From Siniperca chuatsi (taxonomy: Eukaryota > Chordata > Actinopteri > Centrarchiformes > Sinipercidae), in NCBI RefSeq assembly GCF_020085105.1, contig NC_058058.1, positions 9,635,675-9,699,674 of the forward strand: DNA of 64,000 nt, written 5' to 3'. The translations under genes were made by a program, and so were the position numbers. Shown here in pieces: positions 40,701 through 51,600 of this stretch. A model generated the notes under the pieces. It was not told where the DNA came from, did not search any database, and saw only the letters and a list, made by a program, of their open reading frames with translations. The first letter of the stretch is position 1, and the number at the start of each line of letters is the position of its first letter.

Positions 40701-42468
40701 TCACCCAGTCGGCCACGGCCACCAGCAGCTTGTGTTTCACCATCCTCTCATTCACCTGGATTAACCGAATGTCTAAGTTCATGTTGATCTGACAGAAACA
40801 GACGAAGAAAGAGAATCAATCATTTCACATTTCAGGTTTGTACTTATTACACACTCAAATGTAAGATCGTTAGTATGAACATGTCAGTATTTCCCCTTAC
40901 GTCCTTGTTACTGTGGTGGAGGATGAAGATGATGGCAGTGGTAAGGAAGATGGAGACCAGACTGACAGAGAGACAGAGGACCCAGTAGTCACTGACAGTG
41001 ATGTAGAGGTGGAGGGTGGAGAACATGGCACACCACACCACCACATACAGCACCTGGTGGAGGGAGAGGAGAGGTTGTGAATATTAACTAGGATACCAAA
41101 AGCATGAAATATTCAGCTGGCAAATAGTACTGATGAAAGAGTTCTACTTTGAAAAAGTGCTTGTTCATTTTCTTGCCAAGAGTTAGATGAGAAGATCGAT
41201 ATCAATCTCATGTTTGTCCATTAACTACTGAGCAGGAGCTAGTTAGCTTAGCTTAAAGACTGAAAGCAACAGACTCTATAAAGTCACTGCAACCAGCCTC
41301 TGTTCTTCAAGAACTAGTTTAAGCACATAACTATGTAAAACTTTTCGTCTTTACATTTTTGTTTGTGTGCAGATTAAACAAACAAGATTTAATGTGAGAA
41401 TTGCTGAGCTTCATATTTTTCAGATATTTTAACCTTTGGACAGAGTCAGGCTTGCTGTTTCCCTTTTTTCCCCTCCAGCTCTGTAGTTGACTCAAAATTG
41501 GTGAAAATGGCACAAGTTAACACAAACTGTAGTTTCTAGAGATTCACAGGCAGATACAGTTAACAGCAGTACACAGTAACAGTGTTGTTGTGCTTGTGAT
41601 ATAATGTGATTATTTATCATCATCTTTGAGAATCTTTAAATTTAAAGAAGAGAACTATTTAAATAAGTATGGTGTAGTACTACTCACTCTATGAAAACAG
41701 TATAATATCTATTATGGTCTGAGAAAATAACTCCTGAGTGACTATATCGTATTAAATTTTTTAACAGACAGCCTGCGTTACAAACAGGGGGCTTGGAGTT
41801 TGAAAGATGTGGGTGTTTATCAGACAGGAAGCGTCTAATGAAAGATACTACTGAGTTGTATTTGAGAAATTGCAGTGTTTTTGCGGACTAACTCAAACTT
41901 GGGAATAAAAGGTTGGAAATCTCTGCATCTTCTGCTTCGATTTTGACCATCTGTCTCTTGCAAGTTCTCAAACTTTATGGAAGTATGGAAGTGTAATACT
42001 AAATTTGAAGCAAACCAAAAACAGAAAAAAGTATAAATACATGCGGGAGAAATGAAAGAAAAATGGTGAGAGAGTTAAAACTGCAAAGGACTAGGGAGAG
42101 AGGCATATGGTCAGAGTAAATAGTTGGTATGATTGGACGATCATACCGGCGCCATTATAAAATGGAAGAGAGCCGAGTTGAAAACCATGTATCTCCTGAC
42201 TGAGGGAACGTCCAGAGCTGCTTTCAGTGGAGCCTCCATGTCTCTAACTGGAATCTAACAGGAAACAAAATTAGACAAATTAACAACCTGAATTAAACAC
42301 AGATTAAGATAAAGATGTCTGAATTTTGTACCACAGTAGGTCATTTGCATGTGTGTGTGTGTGCTGACCTGAAAACCATCATTCTCCAGTTTGGCACGGC
42401 ACAGAGACAGATCAAAGCTGGGGTTTAGCGTTGAACAGCTTGGCATTGCCAGAACACATTGACCTGAG

Positions 42469-42514
<46 letters not shown>

Positions 42515-42856
42515 AGAGAAAGCAATCCACGACAGAATCATCATTACATAAATGCTGAAAACAGAAAGGTGACAAGAACCTGCACTCATCTGAAACGCTT
42601 TTGTAAAATAAGAAAATGGCAGTCAAATATGAATAACCCCTCAAATCTCACTGACCTAAGGTGGGCTAGTCAGTACAAACTCAAGCTGTGTAGATAAATA
42701 TTGTTCAAACCTACAGAACATTAAATTCAAAAATTTCCATATATAACAAGTATGTTAGGCTTTGGGGAAATGTGTATAAAATAATGTCCCAGATATCTGA
42801 TGGACTGGTGCTACCATCCTTCTTTTGTCTTGGATTTAAACGTTTCACTCACTGTA

Positions 42857-42911
<55 letters not shown>

Positions 42912-44122
42912 CTTCAACGAAGAGCTGGAACAAAGCTGATGGAGAATTTACATGTGAGACTGTCAGACAGTGTGGGATAAGATGATTGCCCAAAGCTATG
43001 GGGAGCTTTTAGTTAAACAATCTCTCTTTCACATCTGTACATGTCTGTTCACTGGAATCTAAAGCATGTGAACGTGACGTTATGGTGACTACGTGCGGAT
43101 AATCCTTCTCTAATGCTGTACCGGTACAGTATAGGGTTGGTCATGAGGAAATCTAAAATAACTGATCTGTTATACATTAGTAACACAAACTTAAAGCTAT
43201 CTGAAACAAGCATCGCAGAACAAAGGTTTATGAACACAGCTGTAACACTTGTAAGCTTTAATGTGACTGGTATTTTGACTGGTGCACATATTTAATACTT
43301 TTCTTTAGTTTCTAAAACTGAATTTATTCAGGGTGAAAGTGAAAGTCAGAAAGATGCAATGAAGCCATATGATCTAATAAGTAATAATCCCTGGATGTGA
43401 TTATTTGGACAATGGTTAGATTGATTAATTAGTCTGTTGGTTTTTTATTAAATATCTGATACCAGCTCGCCAATGCTGTCCACTGCCAATGTGACGGATG
43501 GTCTTTGTGTCAAAAGCTACACAAGAAACCAATTTATCACCTGCAACTCAGGTATAAATATTATGAGGTTCCATTTGTGCCAAAACATCTATTGTATATT
43601 GCGGACTGGGGCATGTTTTGCATTGACACGAGAAAAAAAACAACAGATATGTGAAACATCAGACATATGCAAATACCAGTAAAATGTAACACAGTGTAGT
43701 CACTACATGTAAGGAAATGTGTAAAACAAGAGTACTATACTGTACCTGTATGCTATAAAATACAAAAACAGTATACAACCCCATATAGATATTACCTATC
43801 AGCACCTTTAAATACATGTTGTGCAAAATATATGTAGGGTAGCCTACAGTATGTGTATTATTAGCACTGGCCTTCAAAAGATCCATGTTCAAGCAAACTA
43901 GTCCAGGTGAGTCGTCCTGATCATCTTATAAAAATGAGAGTAAACGAAAGAGTTTTTTGAGTACAATTTACCAAATAAAAACAAATAAAGAAGCAGAACT
44001 CTGTTACCATTTGACCAGTTGGGTCTGTTGTTGTTGGCCTGTGGCTGAACTTTGGTTTGTCTGAGAACATCCACCTCACCCTCCTCCATCACATGGCCAA
44101 GTCCGTTCGTGTCCTCCATCAT
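37798..44122 (-). CDS. tmem268: Transmembrane protein 268 (TMEM268)
   Basis: Exons in transcription order: 44122-44008, 42463-42369, 42254-42147, 41053-40901, 40788-40678, 39774-39685, 39427-39209, 37965-37798; 352 aa, all GT-AG, phases consistent. Alignment from memory with human TMEM268 (about 342 aa) is continuous: VRRYMVFNS (human VRRYIIYNS), YVVVWCAMFSTL (YVVVWANIYSTS), LYFVYWDMSRCLRALTETLEEH and ERMVKHKLLVAVAD. Two transmembrane helices are at about 97-121 and 129-151, followed by a long C-terminal cytoplasmic-type domain with an acidic linker (VEESSDEQRPLLRNEE). Function is poorly known; mammalian work links it to integrin beta-4. The coding start has two adjacent ATGs (44122 and 44119). 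An acceptor at 44141-44142 shows at least one upstream non-coding exon not located here. Human TMEM268 is not an MHC gene (9q32). Confidence 0.9.
41160..41340. repeat. Fragment of the inner 33903-34351 element
   Basis: 'cttgccaagagttagatgagaagat' and 'gctagttagcttagcttaaagactg' match the inner element near 33942-34030. Lies in a tmem268 intron. Confidence 0.5.
41765..41930. repeat. Partial copy of the 19865-20300 repeat
   Basis: Shares 'cagcctgcgttacaaacag', 'ggagtttgaaagatgtgg' and 'gcgtctaatgaaagatac' with the skic2 intron 27 copy. In a tmem268 intron. Confidence 0.55.
42472..42521. repeat. (GA)n microsatellite beside a tmem268 exon
   Basis: About 18 GA units then GAAA-rich units, starting 9 bp outside the exon acceptor at 42464-42465. 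On the transcript strand it reads as a long CT tract and so forms the polypyrimidine tract of that acceptor. Confidence 0.9.
42860..42910. repeat. (TA)n microsatellite
   Basis: About 25 TA units in tmem268 intron 1 or 2 (between coding exons 1 and 2). Confidence 0.95.
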
Positions 44123-44216
44123 CTCAGAAGTAACCACGTCCTGAAGAAACAGAACATGAGATAACAGCATCTGGGAATAACTTCACTAACAGCTGCTGTC
44201 TTACTAAGAACATTTG

Positions 44217-45083
44217 AAATGGCTAGCTAAAAGTCATGAATAAACAGTTGGACTAGTTAACTAAAAGTAACGGATAAACATTTCAAATAGTTAGCTAACA
44301 GCTGAAATAATTAGCCAAAAGTAATGAATAAACAGTTGGACTAATTAGCTAAAAGTAACTAGTTAGCTAGAAGTAATGAATAAACAGTTGGACTAGTTAA
44401 CTAAAAGTAACGGATAAACATTTCAAATAGTTAGCTAACAGTTGAAATAATTAGCTAAAAGTAATGAATAAACAGTTGGACTAATTAGCTAAAAGTAACT
44501 AGTTAGCTAAAAGTAACTAGTTAGCTAAACGTAATGAATAAACAGTTGAAACCGTTAGCTAAAAGTAGCCTAATGAATAAACAGTTTAAATAGTTAACTA
44601 AAAGTAATGAATAAACATTTCAAATAGTTAGCTAAAAGTAACAGATAAACATTTCAAATAGTTAGCTAAAAGTAAAGAATAAACAGTTGGACTAGTTAGC
44701 TAAAAGTAACTAGTTAGCAAAATGTAATGAATAAACAGTTGGACTAGTTAGCTAAAAGTAACTAGTTAGCTAAATGTAATGAATAAACAGTTGGACAAGT
44801 TATCTAAAAGTAATGAATAAACAGTTGAAATAGTTAACTAAAAGTAATGAATAAACAGTTGAAATAGTTAGCTAAAAGTAACAGATAAACATTTCAAATA
44901 GTTAGCTAAAAGTAAAGAATAAACAGTTGGACTAGTTAGCTAAAAGTAACTAGTTAGCTAAATGTAATGAATAAACAGTTGGACAAGTTATCTAAAAGTA
45001 ATGAATAAACAGTTGAAATAGTTAACTGAAAGCAACGGATAAACATTTGAAATAGTGAGCTAAAAGTAATGGATAAACGGTTA
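44217..45083. repeat. Minisatellite, about 34-bp unit, upstream of tmem268 coding exon 1
   Basis: Tandem repeats of a unit close to 'gttagctaaaagtaatgaa' plus 'taaacagttggacta' span about 870 bp. Variant units carry 'aacggataaacatttcaaatag' or an extra 'aactagttagctaaa'. The variants recur in blocks, giving a higher-order pattern. It lies in the 5' intron of tmem268. Confidence 0.9.
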
Positions 45084-46186
45084 AGATGTCCAGCTTCTGT
45101 CACTCCAAGAAGTAACCTTTCTGAGTACAAACTTGGCCACAGCAGCCTTAACACAGATAATTAAGAGGCAATTATGCTCTCATTGGATAGATTTAGTTTA
45201 GAGGAGAAAATGTAAGTGAATTTACATTTTTATGAGCCTTTAGAGTTGCCAATATCTGTACTGCCTTTAGCGTAAAATGTCCGGAATGTCATGTTTTATC
45301 ATGGCAGTGTAGCTCAGTCTGTTAACAGAAGATAAGAGGTATCTTAGAGGGACCCTCTACAGCACAACTGTGTTCCTTTCAAAAGGAAGACAAAACGAAA
45401 GAAAGACACTAAATAAAAGCTTCTTAAAGACAAAACCAGCTCTCTCTGGGTCTCTTTCCATCTTGCACTCTCGCCTGCCTGCCTGTGACGGAGCTACATT
45501 TTAGCACTGAAGTGTGAAAACTCATTATGTGTCAGTTTATCCGCTCAGTCTAAGCTCTTTCTCAGCCCTCTCTTCACACACACAGTCCTCCTCTCTGCCT
45601 TTATCTACTCTCTCATTTTCGCTTCCTTTCCTGTAAATAACATCACACTCTTATCTCTGGGCCAATTTATCATTTCCTGCTTACAATGCACCTGCTCAAG
45701 AAAAATATATATATATATTGTTCACACATGTGCAAGCAGAAAGCTGTGTCCAAACAGCATTGTCAGTGTTTCACTGCTAGATAGAGGAAACAGCACAGTT
45801 GAACTTATCAGTAAAAACTCAGCTTACAATCTGTTATCTTAAAAGTGCATCACGTCTGTTTTCATGTCCATGTGTGTTGTGTTGCACACTGCTGAAGCAA
45901 ATTTGTTAAATTTACTTTGTGGCTTGTGGCTTCTCTAGGTTGTGTCTATTTCAGGAGCAATTCCTGTAGAAAAATCAATAGCATTTCACAAGATTGTTTT
46001 TTCCCCTCAAGTTAAATTGATGCTTGCATGTTGAGCACGGATGCCATACTTATAATAATTCATCTTCAAAAAAGTTTAAATCTTTTTTGCAATTAGAAAC
46101 TCTCATTTGATGTAGGGACATAGAAAAGGGGAAGCCATGTCACATTTCTTTGTGTGCAAAAGTTCATTTAAAAAGCTTGTAAGTTT

Positions 46187-46312
46187 GGAGCGCCTTGGTA
46201 GCTGAATAGTTAGTCCACAGCATACAATTACCTTTGTTGAATTTCATACCTCTCTCTCTCCCCGTTTCCTGCTACCTCTTCACCTGTCACTATCAAAAAA
46301 AACACGCAAAAA
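46187..46312 (+). mobile_element. tRNA-derived SINE-like element, copy 3
   Basis: 'ggagcgccttggtagctgaa' head, then 'tttgttgaatttcatacctctctctctcccc' and an A-rich tail. Diverged relative of 29286-29450. Confidence 0.55.
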
Positions 46313-47327
46313 CTTGTGGGTTTCATTTGAGTAGCTCACCTCTGAGCCTGTGAAGCCTTGAAACCAAAACCAACATAAAAGTCCATATTTCACAAGATCA
46401 AACACATCATACCTGTATTTGAGATGAATGTCCATCATGTCAACAAAGCTGTGATGATTGTATTCCCTTCTCAGTCCTATTGTCACATTTGTTTCCAGAG
46501 AAAATTTCCACGCATAGGCTATAGTAGAGCCCTTGAAAGCAGCAAGCTATGTCTGACTGCGCATACAGACTATGGCGTTTGTTACTTTCACACTCAAATG
46601 TGTCTTAGCAGAGTTTCTGTTCTCTCTCTCTTAGCGTGTGACTCAGATCAGCTCTGCCTCATGACTACAGGAATGTGGTTTGTGGTTCTCAACACAGACA
46701 GCACTAGAAAGTTTTTTTTATATGCAGAAGGTAATTAAGAATTCAAACCTCATTTTGGGGTGGGACTTTTGATGTCACTGTGATTGTGTGTCATAGACTA
46801 AAGTATGTCTTATAGGTGCAGTGAAATTTTTTTATCTTACTGGCATTTTGGGGAGAGAAGCCAGTTTGTTTTTATTGGCATTGTGTTGCAGCTTTACTGC
46901 CACACATAAACTCATTAGGTCCAAGGATAGTTGTGGATCAGTACACAAATGTTTCCTTTACTGTACTTGTGAAGACACTGATCTACTGTATATCAATTAT
47001 TTTGAGTAGCATAAAGGGAACTACAAAACTATATCTCGTTATACAACCCTGTGTTGTAAAATTATCAATAAATCTATCTTATATTGGGGGGGGGGTGATA
47101 TGCAACAAAGGCTGGAATTTGACAGCTGTTACACAGTATGTGTCTCGTCTAGACCACCTGGATGCTCCTCTGTTCATGTTTTATATGAAACCGAACTTTT
47201 TTGATATAGTTTTGCTTTTACCTAGGCTTTTCTGTCATTGTTCGTGTGTCTCTCTGTTTATGTATCTATGTTTTGAACTTTTTTCTGCAGTTTTTTCACA
47301 CTGTACAACACATTGTATTGCTTTAGA

Positions 47328-47328
47328 T

Positions 47329-47423
<95 letters not shown>
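47328..47423. repeat. (GATA)n microsatellite
   Basis: About 24 uninterrupted GATA units. The antisense open frame over it is a by-product. Confidence 0.97.
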
Positions 47424-48460
47424 TACTTTTGTTTATATGTGAGACTTCGTTTTTTGTTTCTTATTGCTATATTTGATTTCAATTCAATTCAATTGACAAT
47501 TAAGATACTTTTGGACTGATTTGAAATTTAAATTCAATATGAAATATATTTTTAACAATGGTGTTATTCTACAACTAAAGTGACTCAGAATAGTTTAAAC
47601 TGCACCACAATACTGCACAACTGTACAGCAGTACTTGATACTGTAATACTGTGGGTGTTTTAGGAAACTTTTGCCCTTGTGTGGATAAAAGTAGTAAGTG
47701 TATTTAGCATAATGCTCTAAATAAAGAACATGACATGAATTACATGCGTAAATGAACTGAACTTAATAACACATAGTCTAGATTGCATTTGTCTGCTGAC
47801 AGCATTTATCCATGCTTACAGTAAAAAGTGGAAATCAATTTTTTCCACCTCATATACATGAAGTATGTGCAACAATATTAGATGTGAACATTTTATCACA
47901 AGGTTTGTTATTTAGCTTATGTATATTTATGTACATTAATAGTTTTTTTATTGAAATGTAACAACAAACATCTAAACATCCTTCAGCAGCTGCATAAGGT
48001 TTTATTATTATGCATACTTACATCATTCCAAATTATATAAAATAGCCAATACAACTAATTATAACTATTTAAAAAAGATGATTATAAAAATACAAAATGA
48101 ATACAAAGTAGGCTAAATAATAAAAAACAATTCTTGCTTTGTCAAAACATTATTAATTAAATAAGTTTGCATTTGTCATAACAAACGTGTATAAAAACTG
48201 TGTAAATGGCAGTTAAAATCAAATATTATAATATGAAATAATATAAAGGACAAAAGCAGTAAAGGAGAAAAAGCAAAAATCTATAATAAATATAATAAAA
48301 TACATAAATACCGTAAAATAAAGACAAACTGCAATAACATCATTTGATTGTGTAAATACTATTAAAAAAATAATGATTCAATATTGTACAACATTAATAT
48401 TCTGTATATTTTTGTGTGCAACATTAACAGTTTCCTCTTTTATTTTGGCGTGTGACGGTA

Positions 48461-48470
48461 GTCACGTGAC
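48461..48470. promoter_or_regulatory. CLEAR-type E-box (GTCACGTGAC) in the neu1 promoter
   Basis: A perfect 10-bp palindrome equal to the core of the CLEAR motif bound by TFEB/TFE3/MITF, 169 bp upstream of the neu1 ATG. A related palindrome GTCATATGAC is at 48482-48491, and another CACGTG E-box at 48625-48630, only 8 bp before the ATG. NEU1 is a lysosomal gene of the TFEB network in mammals. Confidence 0.75.
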
Positions 48471-48638
48471 CTCCCACCTTGGTCATATGACTAGATCGAG
48501 CGCTGCTAAAGAGAGCATTTCCGCCTTTATCTCTCTGTCTGTTTATGTTTCTGTCGATTTATTTCCAAACTCATCTCTGTAGTTTAATGTTAACTCTCTG
48601 TCGGAATAACGAAGACGGCCTCAGCACGTGGATCTAAC

Positions 48639-51600
48639 ATGGAAACAGGAAGCCGGCTCTCTGCACTCTCGTTGCTTCTCTCCGCTGTGTTGTCTCCTTG
48701 TGTGTGTCTCATCAGCCCTGAACAGGTACAGCAAACTGCCATTAGGACAAACATATCATATAAACACGTTACAACACAATGCAGTAGCTCTGCTGTAGGT
48801 ACACGTGTTGCTGAAGCTGGTGATGTTTTAGTTTAGTGATACCACGCTATAGAACTATTCAATTACAAGTACAAAAGTATTATCAGCAAAATGTACTCAA
48901 AGTATCAAAAATTTAAGTATTCGTTTGTCAGAATGAGCTCTATTATTCTTATTACTTAGTACTTTATTACCTATATTATAGCTGGTTGAGGTGGAGCTAC
49001 TTTTAAATGCTCTATATACTTTGGGGTAGTTAAATCTATAATACAGCATCATATTTTATAAACTGATGTTTTGTTCATAAATCTTGATCTGAAAAGAAAT
49101 TAGTAACTAAAGCTGTCAAGTAAATGTAGTGGAGTAAAAAGTACAATATTTGCCTCTAATATGAAGTGGAGTAGAAGAATAAAGTAGCATGAAATGAAAA
49201 TACTGAAGTAAAGTACAAGTTCCTCAAAATTGTACTTAAGTATAGTACTTGAGTAAATGTACTCAGTTGCTTCCACCGTTTATAGTAAGGAAAAATAAGC
49301 TTATGCAGCCTTGTGGTTGGGATTTGGCCATGAACAGATCAAATATGCTTCCTGAACCGAAAGTATCATCACCTGCTTGCGTCACCTGACACCTGATGCA
49401 AACCAGTTCTGCCTGCAGAAACTTGAAATGCCTTTCCCTTTCCCTTTGTCAGCCTGTCTGTCTCTTCCTCCACTCCCTGTCTTCATTTTTCTTTCCTGTC
49501 TTTCTTTGCGGTCCAGATCGACCCTCTGCTGTATGAGGAGCAGCTGCTGTGGGTGAGCGGAGCCCAGGGGCAGGTGAGCATCTACAGGATCCCGCTGCTC
49601 ACCTTCACCCCCAAAGGAAGCCTGCTGGCTTTTGCAGAGGGCAGGAAGACGTCGTCCAGCGACGTGGGAGCAAAGTTCATCGCACTGCGGCGGTCCACAG
49701 ACAAAGGCAGGACGACCACCAGACAGTCATGCAATCAGAAACAATTAGATACACACACAGCCTGTAAACACACACACACACAGACACACTAACAGAGTGG
49801 TTACAAGTCTGCAGGGATATATTACCACAGTCACAAATGGAGGGAAAAATTCAACAGTTAACAATCACTTAACCGTAGTTTTCTGGTTTCTTTTGTGACA
49901 TAAAGAGTCAAACAAGACAAGAAACATCATCAAACAGTCAATCTCAACTTTAACTATCTTAATTCATTTTACAACTTTTCAATTAATATGCTGTATTTAA
50001 ATTTTTTGTTGGTTATCGTGAGAAACACAAAAGTAAAGAAACAACAACAAAATCTTATCACACGGTCCAGTTATACTTTATACAGTTTATGCTTTCAGCC
50101 ACATCTTGTGGCCTTCATCAGTGAGCAAACCAAGTAAATGGACCTTGTGATAAGATTTTTTTTTTTAAATCAAATTGCTATTTCCAAGGTGAAGAATAAA
50201 CCTTCAAGCTCAACATACAGAAACTTACATGAGCTCAAATACAGGAAATGAACTGTCAAACTTCCTTAAAGACTACACAGACTTCAAGCAGTTATTGTAT
50301 TCAGAACATTACTTTGAGGAATACAAACATAAATCTACAAAATAATGTTTCTCATTTACCAGGAGATGTTCTTAAATATTAGATGTGTTAAACACAGTGG
50401 TAGAAGAACCCAAATAAAATACACTCTAAAATTGTCAAAACTGTGATTAAAATCAGAAAATGTCTCATCAAAGAATAACTAAAGAAGAATATAAATTTGT
50501 GCACAAATTTGATGCCAGCTTTCAGTACTTGACAGTTGTTAATTCTCTGTCTTACGGACACATTGAGTCAAACCAGTGCTGAGGTTTAATAGCTAGCCCT
50601 AAGGTTAAAGTTTATGTTATAATATAGTTAAACAGAAATAAGTTTCTTCGGGACCAGAGTATAAAACTCAATAAAGCATGACCTTTAGACAAAACATAAG
50701 CATCAGGACAAAAACACAAAATATTTACATTTACATTTAGTCATTTGATGGATGCTTTTGTCTGAATTGACATATGTAATATGTATAAAAATGAGTCGGT
50801 GCATTATTTTAGTGGCATTACTGAAAGGATTTTACATGTGTACACATTTGAATCTGTACATTTTGCGACACAAAAAGTAAAACAACTTGATGAGACAAAC
50901 TCATATATATATACACACATTAATTACTGTAAAACAAATGGCTTGAAGCTCAATCTTATAGCAAAATGTGCACAAAAGTAGGAACAGAAAGAAACAAAAA
51001 CAGAATTTGAGGTTGAAAACTGATGTGACTTGTTGTGGTCTAAAATACTTCATATCATGTATTTTTTAGAAAAAGTCTGAAGTAAAATGATGGAATTTGG
51101 TGTAAAAGTAGTCAGAAGTAGTGTCTGAATCCTGTCCTGTTCCTCCTCCATCCCTGCAGGAGCCACCTGGTCCCCGACCACCTTTATTGTCGATGATGGA
51201 TTGAAGCTGGATGGCCTGAACCTGGGCTCGGTGGTGGTGGACGAGGAAGTGGGCTCCGTGATTCTGATCTACAGTATCTGCTTCCACCTCTATCAATGCT
51301 ACCCGTCCAGCACCATGATGGTGGAGAGCTTTGATGACGGCCTCAGCTGGAGCATGCCCAGAAACCTCTCGGTCCAGCTCGGAGTCAAAAACTTTGCCGC
51401 GGGTCCGGGCTTCGGCATCCAGGTGAGAGAACGATGTCTGAACTGTTTTCTAGTTGTAAAGTGAGACACAATTGCAAGCTAAATTACCTTTATGCTGCGT
51501 TCATGTCACATTGGTTTTACTGTGATTATAAGCTACTGACAGGTTAGTCATTTATGTCACATGCTACTGGTGATTACAGCTGTTAAAGTGAGATTTTGAA

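Larger units (their letters stand above)
45084..48372. other. Intergenic region between tmem268 and neu1
   Basis: No coding gene is supported. It should contain the tmem268 promoter and non-coding first exon, which I cannot place. It includes a SINE-like copy (46187-46312), a run of nine G (47086-47094), a GATA microsatellite and AT-rich sequence from 47900 to 48370. Confidence 0.5.

Noticed and set aside
44217-45083. Possible CRISPR array
   Set aside because: The repeats are contiguous without unique spacers and the units vary; this is a eukaryotic minisatellite.
45300-45345. tRNA-like 'gtagctcagtctgtt' A-box
   Set aside because: No B-box (GGTTCGAATCC-like) or acceptor stem follows at the right distance.
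47258-47482. Open frame encoding Leu/Ser/Ile/Tyr repeats
   Set aside because: A translation of the GATA microsatellite.
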